Positions 1 to 5,876 of a stretch of DNA of 10,121 nucleotides are shown piece by piece (the first letter of the stretch is position 1; every line of letters starts with the position of its first letter). The notes beneath the pieces were generated by a model. It saw nothing but the letters and a program-made list of their open reading frames with translations. It did no database searches and was not told where the DNA came from. Position numbers and translations under genes: made by a program. Source of the DNA: an uncultured bacterium (lineage in GTDB: Bacteria; Bacillota; Clostridia; Oscillospirales; Oscillospiraceae); assembly GCA_905215425.1 (NCBI GenBank), contig CAJMQD010000014.1:1-10121 (forward strand). Direction: 5' to 3'.

Positions 1-226
1 GCTCCATCGGTGTATAGTGGAAGTCCCAGCCGTTGAAGTCCCCAAACAGAGAGACCAGAGGCGCATTGGGCGCCCAGACCCGGAAGAGCCAGCCATCGGT
101 CCCGCTCTGGTCCCGGGCGGGGTGGGCCCCCATGCACTGCCAGGCCCGGAGGGAGCGCCCCTCAGAGAATGCCTCCAGTTCCAGGTATAGATCCTGGGGA
201 GACAGAGTTTCTGAAATATTGTTCAA
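1..226 (-). CDS. glgB: 1,4-alpha-glucan (glycogen) branching enzyme, N-terminal part
   Basis: This is the first ~75 codons of a GH13 branching enzyme, which forms alpha-1,6 branches in glycogen in the cytoplasm; the rest lies beyond the left edge. Recognition rests on the family's N-terminal CBM48/E-set signature: AWQCMGAHPA followed about 15 residues later by FRVWAPNAPLVSLFGDFNGW, the classic 'VWAPNA...V.GDFN.W' block. I chose TTG at 224-226 as the start because a GAGGTGA ribosome binding site sits at 232-238, five bases upstream. In-frame GTG codons at 233-235 and 245-247 are alternatives but lack such a site, and the frame closes at a TGA at 257-259. The gene has its own promoter and is read away from the carboxypeptidase gene and phage operon. 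GlgB assignment is confident. GlgB paralogue or fused variants cannot be excluded from this fragment. Confidence 0.9.
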   Translation of the reverse strand, partial: MNNISETLSPQDLYLELEAFSEGRSLRAWQCMGAHPARDQSGTDGWLFRVWAPNAPLVSLFGDFNGWDFHYTPME

Positions 227-304
227 ATAGTTCACCTCGTTCTTCACAGAAGACAGTCAAAAACAACAAAATAAGCCACAAATCTTTTTGCAATGCTTAG
301 ATAA

Positions 305-333
305 AGTATACAAGCTTTTCTGCGTGCAGTCAA
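305..333 (-). promoter_or_regulatory. Sigma-A type promoter for glgB
   Basis: On the minus strand a -35 box TTGACT (328-333) is followed by a 17-base spacer and a -10 box TATACT (305-310). Each box has a single mismatch to consensus and the spacing is ideal. Transcription would start near 298, giving a leader of about 70 nt before the glgB TTG start. The surrounding DNA is clearly more AT-rich than the coding regions, as expected for a promoter. Confidence 0.8.
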
Positions 334-364
334 GAGATGGTACAGAAGAAGGCGGTCAGGTTTG

Positions 365-379
365 CTTAGAGCAGCTAAG
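365..379. repeat. Small hairpin beside the main terminator hairpin
   Basis: CTTAG (365-369) and CTAAG (375-379) form a 5-bp stem with a 5-base loop. On the minus strand it lies just past the long hairpin at 381-425 and before the glgB promoter. It may be part of a composite transcription stop, but this is weak on its own. Confidence 0.3.
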
Positions 380-380
380 G

Positions 381-429
381 ACGGTCGGTGCGCTACGGGA
401 ACAGTCCCCATAGCGCACCGACCGTTTTT
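381..429. terminator. Long perfect hairpin between carboxypeptidase gene and glgB
   Basis: ACGGTCGGTGCGCTA (381-395) and its exact complement TAGCGCACCGACCGT (411-425) form a 15-bp stem. An inner GGGA/TCCC pairing (397-400/405-408) extends it. It starts 9 bases past the stop codon of the minus-strand carboxypeptidase gene, the expected place for its terminator. The T-run (425-429) lies on the plus-strand side, however. On the minus strand the stem is preceded by A's and followed only by a weak CCTT. It is probably a bidirectional or mainly barrier-type terminator. Confidence 0.7.
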
Positions 430-433
430 CAAT

Positions 434-1576
434 TTATGCTCCCGCCATGAGAAGGCGGTGGAGCAGGCGGGAGAAAATACCGCCTGCGGTAAGCCGTTCC
501 ACCGGCTGAGCCGCCAGAATGGGCACAGTGTCCCGCAGCTCCTGCCCCACATAGACCTCCATTTGCCCCAACAGCTGGTTTTGTTCTACAGGGGCCTCCA
601 GATCGTCGGGCAGAGTGACCCGGGACTCGATTTGCCCCTCATCCCCTTTGGCTACCAGCAGGCGGCAGTCGCGGGACAGGACGGGCTGAACCTGGGCCGT
701 TTTTCCCAGGGCTACGGAGATCGGAGCCAGGGGCACGACGGGATAGACGGGAACCAGGGCATAACCGGAAAAGCCGTAGTCCAGCAGAGCCTTGGCATCC
801 TCGAATCGCTGGGGGCCGGTGGGGGAATTCAGGACCACCGCAATCAGTTCCATGCCGTCCCGTTCTGCTGTGGCAGAGATGCAGAAGCCCGCCGAGCTGG
901 TGGAGCCGGTTTTCAGCCCGGTGGCCCCGTTGTAGAACCGGATCAGACGGTTGGTGTTGGTCAGGCCAAAGGCCCCGTCCCGAATGGAATCCATCCAAAT
1001 GGTGGTGAATTCACGCACGCCGGGGTGATTCAAAATCAATTGCCGGGACATGAGGGCGATGTCATAGGCGGAGGTCAGATGCCCCTGGGCGGGCAGACCG
1101 GTACAGTTGACAAAGACGGTGTCTTTCATGCCCAGCTCCCGGGCCCGCTGATTCATCTGCGCCGCAAAGGATGCCTCACTGCCCGCCAGATGCTCTGCCA
1201 GAGCCACGGCGGCGTCGTTGGCGGAGGCGACGGTGACGCACTTGACCAGCTCCCACACCGGAAATTGCTCGCCCTCCTTCAGATAGACCTGGGACCCGCC
1301 CATCCCTGCGGCATTGGCAGAGACGGTGACGGACTCGTCGCGGTCCAGGCGGCCGGAATCCAGAGCCTCCCAGATCAGCAGCAGCGTCATCACCTTGGTG
1401 ACACTGGCGGGCTCGTGCTGGGCATGGGCCTGTTTTTCATAGAGAACCGTTCCGGTCTCCTTCTCCATCAGAAGGGCCGAAGCGGCAGAAAGCTGGCCGG
1501 AAAAGGGCGCCGGAGCGGCATGGGCCGCGGAAATGAGCGTCAGTGCGGTAAGCAGAAGAACACAAACACGTTTCAT
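434..1576 (-). CDS. D-alanyl-D-alanine carboxypeptidase (peptidase S11, DacF/PBP5 type)
   Basis: This 380-residue secreted penicillin-binding protein removes the terminal D-alanine from peptidoglycan pentapeptides and acts outside the membrane. The three catalytic motifs of the S11 family are all present and correctly spaced: SVTK (58-61, nucleophile Ser58 and Lys61), SAN (118-120) and KTG (222-224). The family's FVN.TGL stretch is at about 155-161. A signal peptide covers residues 1-20 (MKR, hydrophobic core, AHA-A cleavage-like site). The C-terminus (ERLTAGGIFSRLLHRLLMAG) is an amphipathic segment of the kind that anchors these enzymes to the membrane, preceded by a PBP5 C-terminal beta domain. 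I chose ATG at 1574-1576 because AGGAGG lies 7 bases upstream; an in-frame ATG 24 bases earlier lacks a site and would spoil the signal peptide. It appears intact and monocistronic, with a hairpin directly after the stop. It is most likely a host gene, not phage lysis cargo. Confidence 0.93.
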   Translation of the reverse strand: MKRVCVLLLTALTLISAAHAAPAPFSGQLSAASALLMEKETGTVLYEKQAHAQHEPASVTKVMTLLLIWEALDSGRLDRDESVTVSANAAGMGGSQVYLKEGEQFPVWELVKCVTVASANDAAVALAEHLAGSEASFAAQMNQRARELGMKDTVFVNCTGLPAQGHLTSAYDIALMSRQLILNHPGVREFTTIWMDSIRDGAFGLTNTNRLIRFYNGATGLKTGSTSSAGFCISATAERDGMELIAVVLNSPTGPQRFEDAKALLDYGFSGYALVPVYPVVPLAPISVALGKTAQVQPVLSRDCRLLVAKGDEGQIESRVTLPDDLEAPVEQNQLLGQMEVYVGQELRDTVPILAAQPVERLTAGGIFSRLLHRLLMAGA

Positions 1577-1788
1577 AGGGGTTCCTCCTGAAAAATTCAT
1601 ATTTTCAGGATGGGACGATACCTGTCAGTCTATGCGGACATCTGGCCGGTATTTTTTACCGTGGATCACAATAGCACGGCAGGAACACGGATATGGACGG
1701 AGACCGTCGTAAGAGGAAAAATTTTTCAATGGTGAATCGGGGCGTGCAACAATCGGGGGATGTTCCCCATGGGTGGAGGAGGGATGGT
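1577..1788. promoter_or_regulatory. Divergent intergenic region between host gene and phage operon
   Basis: This 212-bp stretch must hold the promoter of the carboxypeptidase gene (leftward) and any promoter of the phage structural operon (rightward). I see no convincing sigma-A pair for either. The best leftward candidate is CTGACA (1623-1628) with AAATAT (1599-1604) at 18 bp, which is weak. Visible small structures are a perfect palindrome GAAAAATTTTTC (1716-1727), a 5-bp hairpin GACGG-AGA-CCGTC (1696-1708), and GGGGA-TGT-TCCCC (1756-1768) just before the terminase ribosome binding site. The host/prophage junction may also lie here, but no attachment site can be recognised without the other end. 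Confidence 0.4.
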
Positions 1789-2094
1789 GTGAGCAAGACA
1801 AGCGAATTGCCCACCCGGGAGGAGCTTTTGCGGCGGATGTGGAGTCTGGCCAGCGCCCGGGCCAACGATGCGGTGAAGCTGGCGTTTCTGCCGGAGGAAC
1901 AGATGGGGGCCATTGGGAAGCTGGACCTGGCGGCGCTGACAGAGCTGAAGCGGGTGAGCAGCGGTACGGTGGAGCTGAAATTCACCGACCGGATGCGGGC
2001 GCTGGAGACCCTGTACAAGCTGGTGGAGCAGGAGCGGGAGGGCGGGCGGCTGGACGCCTTTTACGCAGAGCTGGACGGTGACGAGGCGGAATGA
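1789..2094 (+). CDS. Phage terminase small subunit-like protein
   Basis: This 101-residue, charged, helical protein is placed directly before the large terminase and overlaps it by ATGA (2091-2094). A small terminase recognises the packaging site and loads DNA onto TerL. The assignment rests on position and on the segment VELKFTDRMRALETLYKLVE (residues 61-80). That segment resembles the 'VKLxDKMKALExL' block seen near the C-terminus of PBSX-type small terminases. I chose GTG at 1789 because GGAGGAGGG (1775-1783) lies five bases upstream. The frame is open back to an ATG at 1693, but that stretch has no ribosome binding site and a non-protein-like composition. No N-terminal helix-turn-helix is evident, and at 101 residues it is much shorter than XtmA of PBSX (about 265), so it may be a reduced form. 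Confidence 0.65.
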   Translation: MSKTSELPTREELLRRMWSLASARANDAVKLAFLPEEQMGAIGKLDLAALTELKRVSSGTVELKFTDRMRALETLYKLVEQEREGGRLDAFYAELDGDEAE

Positions 2095-3344
2095 GGTTTT
2101 CGGCCAAACAGCGGCGGGTGCTTACCTGGTGGCGGCCGGGCAGCCCGGACCGGGGCTATCAGGCCATTTTATGCGAGGGTGCGGTGCGCAGCGGAAAGAC
2201 GCTGTGTACCGGGCTGTCCTTCTTCTGCTGGGCCATGAGCGAATTTGAAAACAGGAACTTTGCCTTGTGCGGGAAAACCATCCAGTCGGTGCGGCGAAAC
2301 CTGGTAGCCGATGTGCTGCCTCTGCTGAGGGAGCTGGGCTTCCGGGTGGAGGAGAAGGTGAGTCGGAACTGCCTTGTGATAGGCCGGGGCGGGCAAAAAA
2401 ACACCTTTTATCTGTTTGGCGGACTGGATGAGCGGTCGGCAGCCCTGATCCAGGGGATCACTCTGGCGGGGGCACTGCTGGACGAGACGGCGCTGATGCC
2501 CCGTTCCTTTGTGGAGCAGACCTGCGCCCGATGTTCCGTGACGGGGAGCAGGATCTGGTTTTCCTGCAACCCGGAGTCCCCTGCCCACTGGTTCTACCGG
2601 GAGTGGGTGGAGAAGGCGGAGGAAAAAGGTCTGCTGCGGCTGCATTTTACCATGGGGGATAATCCGGGATTGTCCCCACAGGTACGGCAGCGGTATGAGA
2701 CCATGTTTCAGGGGGCTTTCTACCGGCGATATGTTCTGGGGGAGTGGGTAGCCGCCGAGGGGCGGATATACGACTTCTTCGACGACCGTTTTGTGCAGCA
2801 GGCCCCGCCGGAGGGAGAAATCGAGGAGTGGTACATCTCCTGCGACTACGGGACGCTGAACCCCACATCCATGGGTCTTTGGGGGCGGCGGGGAAATGTG
2901 TGGTACCGGGTGAAGGAGTACTACTACGATGGCCGGGCGGCCCGGGCGCAGAAAACCGACGGGGAATATGCCGATGAGCTGGCGCGGTTGGCCGGGGGGC
3001 GGCCCATCCGGGCGGTGGTGGCCGACCCCTCGGCGGCCAGTTTTTTGGCGGAGCTGCGCCGCCGGGGCTGGCGGGTGCGGAAGGCGGACAACCAGGTGCT
3101 GTCGGGCATCCGGCTGACCGCCCGACTTTTAAAAGAGGGGCGGCTGGTGATCTGTAAAGGCTGTGACGATGCCGTTCGGGAGTTCTCCCTCTACCGCTGG
3201 GAGGACAGCGGGGAGCGGGATCAGCCCAAAAAAGAGCACGACCACGCCATGGACGAAATCCGATATTTCGCCGCGACGGTGGCGGGGCGCACAGCGGGCG
3301 TCAGCCCGGTGTGCGCCGGGAGCGTTGAGCGGAAGGTGCAGTAG
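2091..3344 (+). CDS. Phage terminase large subunit (PBSX/Terminase_3 family)
   Basis: This is the ATP-driven packaging motor and headful nuclease that binds the portal vertex. The 417-residue protein has an N-terminal ATPase domain with Walker A GAVRSGKT (30-37) and Walker B GALLDE (127-132, catalytic Glu132). The coupling segment WFSCNP is at 156-161. A C-terminal RNase H-like nuclease domain follows, with acidic residues Asp252 (SCDYGT), Asp312 (VADPSA) and Asp388 (DHAMDEIRYF). LHFTMGDNPGLS (184-195) and AFYRRYVLGEW (209-219) are typical of the PBSX XtmB family. All key residues are present, so it looks functional. It starts within the stop of the small subunit gene (ATGA), with GAGGCGG just upstream. 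Its last 34 codons are partly duplicated downstream (see 3498-3711). The C-terminal extension after ATVAGR (TAGVSPVCAGSVERKVQ) is poorly conserved-looking and may have been shaped by that rearrangement. Confidence 0.95.
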   Translation: MRFSAKQRRVLTWWRPGSPDRGYQAILCEGAVRSGKTLCTGLSFFCWAMSEFENRNFALCGKTIQSVRRNLVADVLPLLRELGFRVEEKVSRNCLVIGRGGQKNTFYLFGGLDERSAALIQGITLAGALLDETALMPRSFVEQTCARCSVTGSRIWFSCNPESPAHWFYREWVEKAEEKGLLRLHFTMGDNPGLSPQVRQRYETMFQGAFYRRYVLGEWVAAEGRIYDFFDDRFVQQAPPEGEIEEWYISCDYGTLNPTSMGLWGRRGNVWYRVKEYYYDGRAARAQKTDGEYADELARLAGGRPIRAVVADPSAASFLAELRRRGWRVRKADNQVLSGIRLTARLLKEGRLVICKGCDDAVREFSLYRWEDSGERDQPKKEHDHAMDEIRYFAATVAGRTAGVSPVCAGSVERKVQ

Positions 3345-3361
3345 GTCGTGCTCTTTTGGGG
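3225..3361. repeat. Inverted repeat bracketing the end of terL
   Basis: GAGCACGACC inside the coding sequence (3234-3243) has its exact reverse complement GGTCGTGCTC at 3344-3353, directly after the TAG stop. The flanks also pair (CCC plus A-run at 3225-3233 with TTTTGGG at 3354-3360), giving about 17 pairs with a 2-base bulge. About 100 bases, almost exactly the last 33 codons, lie between the arms. The loop is too long and the T-run misplaced for an intrinsic terminator. It looks like a rearrangement product. Confidence 0.7.
3236..3299 (+). repeat. Direct repeat, copy A (inside functional terL)
   Basis: This 64-base segment encodes the HDHAMDEIRYFAATVAGR stretch of TerL, including the third nuclease acid. 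It recurs at 3498-3561 with four A/G transitions. A second shared block follows at 3313-3334, matching 3683-3704 with one difference. Confidence 0.95.
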
Positions 3362-3474
3362 CCCCATCGCAGATGGGGCGGCGCGGTAAGCGCCGTAAAT
3401 TCGCAGCCCGAAGGGCGAGAATTTCCGCAGGCGGAATTCACTTCCGCCGAGGATATGAAAGGAACGGGGTCCCC
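3361..3474. repeat. Hairpin-dense palindromic cluster 1
   Basis: Consecutive stem-loops occupy the DNA after the terL stop. They are GCCCCATC-GCA-GATGGGGC (3361-3379), CGGCGC-GGTAA-GCGCCG (3379-3395), a bulged stem AAATTC...GCCC-GAA-GGGC...GAATTT (3397-3424), TTCCGC-AG-GCGGAA (3423-3436) competing with GGCGGAA-TTCAC-TTCCGCC (3430-3448), and GGGGTCCCC (3466-3474). This back-to-back architecture resembles dispersed palindromic repeat elements (REP/BIME or MITE-like). That identity is an inference; the hairpins themselves are directly visible. No start codon with a ribosome binding site or conserved protein is evident. Confidence 0.7.
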
Positions 3475-3497
3475 GGGCGGCGCGAGCCGGCTGGGGC

Positions 3498-3711
3498 GCA
3501 CGACCACGCCATGGACGAGATCCGGTATTTCGCCGCGACAGTGGCGGGGCGCGCAGCGGGCACAAAAAAGGGAGCCCATTTGCAGCCCGGCGCAGCGGCT
3601 GCAAATGGGAAAGGACGAGCAGCGGAGCAAATGAAGCGCGGCATTTATGCCGCGGGGAATGCTGCGCAGCCTGCGAGGACGCGCGCCGGGAGCGTGGAGC
3701 GGAAAATTTGA
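3498..3711 (+). pseudogene. Second, diverged copy of the terL 3' end (remnant)
   Basis: The first block (3498-3561) matches 3236-3299 over 64 bases with four transitions. The last block (3683-3704) matches 3313-3334 over 22 bases with one difference. Read in the frame starting at 3499, it encodes HDHAMDEIRYFAATVAGRAAG, then about 40 novel residues rich in Ala, Gly and Arg, then AGSVERKI and a TGA stop at 3709-3711. Functional TerL has AGSVERKVQ at the same relative place. The frame stays open across the roughly 120-base insert, which is largely hairpin sequence. Three of the four changes in block one are third-position synonymous (GAA/GAG, CGA/CGG, ACG/ACA), the fourth is Thr/Ala, and the block-two change is synonymous (GTT/GTG). 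There is no credible start or ribosome binding site. It reads as the tail of another terL allele left by recombination, not as a gene. Confidence 0.8.
3575..3670. repeat. Hairpin-dense palindromic cluster 2 (inside the terL remnant)
   Basis: CCCATTTGCAGCC (3575-3587) and its exact complement GGCTGCAAATGGG (3597-3609) form a 13-bp stem with a 9-base loop. CGCGGCAT (3637-3644) pairs with ATGCCGCG (3647-3654), and GCTGCGCAGC (3661-3670) is a perfect 10-base palindrome. The cluster lies between the two blocks shared with functional terL, so it is inserted in, or expanded from, the variable C-terminal coding region. Confidence 0.7.
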
Positions 3712-3734
3712 ACGAGGACACGGGAGGAAACGAT

Positions 3735-4871
3735 ATGCAGTTATGGCAGAGAAGAAAGCAGGAGGCGCCGGCCCCCCGGATTCAGATCAGAGAGGCTGCG
3801 AGCCACCCCTTCGGGGCGCTGGAGCGGTACCGTCCCCTGAGCCAGGGGGAGATGGCCCTGTACCGCTCCATCCGGGAGGCAGTGCCCATCGTAGATGCGG
3901 CAGTGATGAAGCTGGTACGGTTATGCGGCGGAGTAAAAGTGACCTGCACAGACAAGCGGGGACAGGTCGGACTGGACCGGTTCCTGCGCACAGTGAACAC
4001 AGGGCGGGGCCAGCGGGGTATCCAGTCATTTTTAGACCGGTATCTGGACGATATGCTCACCTATGGCCGCGGAGTAGGAGAAATTGTACTGGACAGGCAG
4101 GGACAGGACATTGCGGCTCTGCTGTGTGCCGACCCTGGGATGGTGGACATAAAAGAGGGTGACAGTCCCCTGAATTTTAAATTGTGCGTCCGGGGAGAGC
4201 TTGGGCAGCCGGAGGAATTGCCTTGGCAGGACCTTTTGCTGTATACCCCCTTCCAGCCGGAGGCGGGAGCCCCCTATGGCACGTCTCTGCTGCGCTCCAT
4301 GCCCTTTTTAACGGAGCTGCTGCTGAAAATCTATCACTCCATGGGACAGACTTGGGAGCGGGCAGGCACCCCCCGGTATGCGGTGATATGTAAGCTGGAC
4401 GAGCAGGATATGCCCTTTGCTCAGGAGCGGTGCGGTCAGATCGCCCAGGAGTGGTCGACGGCCATGGCGGCAAGCCGGGAGGGCTGCGTGCGGGATTTTG
4501 TGGCCGCAGGAGATGTGGATATCCGGGTGATCGGCGCGGAGGGACAGGTATTGGACAGCCAGGTGCCCGTGCGGCAGATCCTGGAGCAGCTGATCGCCCG
4601 CACAGGCATCCCTCCCTTCCTGCTGGGGCTGTCCTGGTCGTCCACCGAACGGATGAGCGCCCAACAGGCGGATATGCTGACCAGCGAGATCACCGCCATC
4701 CGCCGCAGCTTGGAGTCGGCGGTGGAGCGGCTGTGCGAGTTGTGGCTGATTCTGCATGGGTTCAGGCAGCAGGTGTTGGTGGACTGGGAGGACATCAATT
4801 TGCAGGACCTGGTTGAGGAGGCTAAGGCGGACCTCTACCGGGCCCAGACGGAGAAACTGAGGGAGGGTTAA
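3735..4871 (+). CDS. Phage portal protein
   Basis: This 378-residue protein would form the dodecameric ring at the head vertex through which TerL pumps DNA and to which the connectors attach. Portal assignment rests on position between TerL and the protease/capsid genes, on length, and on features typical of clostridial portals. These include a central MLTYGRGVGEIVLDRQG segment (about residues 107-123) and the late segment ARTGIPPFLLGLSWSSTERM (about 288-307). That late segment resembles the 'f.vPp.llG...s' block of the stem/wing region and is followed by long helices. I chose ATG at 3735 because GGGAGG (3722-3727) lies 7 bases upstream. A TTG at 3708 is in frame but has no site and overlaps the terL remnant's stop. 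Unlike its neighbours, this gene is not coupled to the preceding one, because of the 390-bp insert. It has somewhat more A/T at third positions than the capsid genes. Confidence 0.85.
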   Translation: MQLWQRRKQEAPAPRIQIREAASHPFGALERYRPLSQGEMALYRSIREAVPIVDAAVMKLVRLCGGVKVTCTDKRGQVGLDRFLRTVNTGRGQRGIQSFLDRYLDDMLTYGRGVGEIVLDRQGQDIAALLCADPGMVDIKEGDSPLNFKLCVRGELGQPEELPWQDLLLYTPFQPEAGAPYGTSLLRSMPFLTELLLKIYHSMGQTWERAGTPRYAVICKLDEQDMPFAQERCGQIAQEWSTAMAASREGCVRDFVAAGDVDIRVIGAEGQVLDSQVPVRQILEQLIARTGIPPFLLGLSWSSTERMSAQQADMLTSEITAIRRSLESAVERLCELWLILHGFRQQVLVDWEDINLQDLVEEAKADLYRAQTEKLREG

Positions 4872-4873
4872 GG

Positions 4874-5806
4874 ATGAAGATCGTAAAGCAGGCCCAGGGG
4901 GGCCAAAGCTTGCCGGTGACGGCGGAGCAGCTGGAGCAGATCAACCGCTTTGCCCGAAGGGAGCTGAAGGCGGAGGAGGTGTACTCCTTCTCGGTGCGCC
5001 TGTGCGACAACGAGGTAGACCGGGACGGGGAGCGCTTCCCCCGCAGGACGCTGGAGGAGCTGGCGGAGCTGTTTGTGGGCAAGAGCGGCCTGTTCGACCA
5101 CAGCTGGTCGGCCAGAGGACAGGCGGCCCGGATCTATGCCGCTCAGGTGGTACAGGAGGAGAGGCTCACCCGGACGGGAGAGCCGTACTGCTGGCTGAAG
5201 GGCTGCGCCTATATGGTGCGCACTGCGGACAACGAGAGTCTGATCCGGGAGATCGAGGGGGGCATCAAGAAGGAGGTCAGCGTGGGCTGCGCCGTGGAGC
5301 GGCGGGTATGCTCCGTATGCGGCCAGGTCTGGGACGGCAGCTGCGGCCATGAGGCGGGTAAGACCTACGACGGAACGCTGTGCTGCGTGGAGCTGGAACA
5401 CGCCACCGACGCCTATGAGTTCTCCTTTGTGGCGGTGCCCGCCCAGCCGGAGGCGGGCGTGGTGAAGGGAAGGGGCGCAGAGACCGACTGCTTGAAGGAA
5501 CTGGTGAAAGGAAAGCCCCACAGCGCCCGGCAGCTGAAGCAGATGGAGGAGCAGGCGGCCCTGGGCCGCGCCTATCTGGAACAGCTGCGGGGGGATGCGG
5601 TACGTCTGGCCCGGCTGGCGGATAAGAGTCTGGAGCTGGAAGTGATCACCGCCATGGTGAAGGGGCTGGACGGGGAACAGCTGACCGCCCTGAAGCAGAG
5701 CCTTGAGGCCCGGGCGGCGGAGAAATACCCCATCCGCACCCAGCTGCCCTACGCCCCCGGGGAGGGGGAGCGGGACAGGGAGCACGACCGGGCATTTCTG
5801 ATCTGA
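4874..5806 (+). CDS. Prohead protease-like protein (PBSX XkdF position)
   Basis: This 310-residue protein lies between portal and capsid genes, where maturation proteases and scaffolds sit. Residues 37-142 resemble the S78/HK97-type prohead protease core. FDHSWSARGQAARI carries a candidate catalytic His76, and KKEVSVGCAVE carries a candidate nucleophile Ser136 in the usual '(K)EVSvG' context. An embedded Cys cluster, C146-x2-C149-x7-C157-x-H159, looks like a metal-binding knuckle. I believe similar Cys motifs occur in this protease family of Firmicutes phages. From about residue 205 the protein is a highly charged, helical, coiled-coil-like stretch, so protease and scaffold may be fused in one polypeptide. 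The ATG is two bases after the portal stop, with GAGGGAGG upstream. Family assignment is by motif only; the third catalytic residue is not identified. Confidence 0.7.
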   Translation: MKIVKQAQGGQSLPVTAEQLEQINRFARRELKAEEVYSFSVRLCDNEVDRDGERFPRRTLEELAELFVGKSGLFDHSWSARGQAARIYAAQVVQEERLTRTGEPYCWLKGCAYMVRTADNESLIREIEGGIKKEVSVGCAVERRVCSVCGQVWDGSCGHEAGKTYDGTLCCVELEHATDAYEFSFVAVPAQPEAGVVKGRGAETDCLKELVKGKPHSARQLKQMEEQAALGRAYLEQLRGDAVRLARLADKSLELEVITAMVKGLDGEQLTALKQSLEARAAEKYPIRTQLPYAPGEGERDREHDRAFLI

Positions 5807-5876
5807 GGGCCCGATCATTCCCGGCCCGGGGCCGGGGATTGGGAATAGAACCGAATTTGTGAAGGAGGAGAAGAAA
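5807..5876 (+). promoter_or_regulatory. Intergenic gap with GC-rich hairpin before decoration gene
   Basis: CCCGGCC-CGG-GGCCGGG forms a strong 7-bp stem. The flanking ATTCCC and GGGAAT also pair as an alternative outer stem. There is no T-run, so it is not a typical terminator. It may be an mRNA-processing or stabilising element that separates expression of the low-copy portal/protease genes from the high-copy capsid genes. A strong AAGGAGGAG site (5862-5870) follows. Confidence 0.4.

Noticed and set aside
33..230. 65-codon plus-strand frame at the left edge
   Set aside because: It is antisense to the glgB N-terminus, which has a clear family signature, promoter and ribosome binding site.
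362..1591. 409-codon plus-strand frame opposite the carboxypeptidase gene
   Set aside because: It lies antisense to a gene with all three catalytic motifs and a signal peptide, begins in the terminator hairpin, and its translation has no recognisable family pattern.
1693..1788. N-terminal extension of the small terminase from an upstream ATG
   Set aside because: No ribosome binding site precedes it, its composition is unlike the rest of the protein, and GTG 1789 has an ideal GGAGGAGGG site.
3361..3670. CRISPR array
   Set aside because: The palindromes differ from one another in sequence and length and are not separated by uniform spacers.
3163..3711. 182-codon plus-strand frame overlapping the end of terL
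   Set aside because: Its first two thirds are an out-of-frame reading of terL and hairpin DNA. Only the last part has meaning, as a terL tail remnant, and there is no ribosome binding site.
3301..3734. Group II intron, IS element or intein between terL and portal
   Set aside because: No transposase, maturase, terminal inverted repeats with target duplication, or intein/endonuclease motifs are visible in 390 bp.
5807..5876. Intrinsic terminator after the protease-like gene
   Set aside because: The stem is strong but no T-run follows, and the capsid genes downstream should belong to the same operon.
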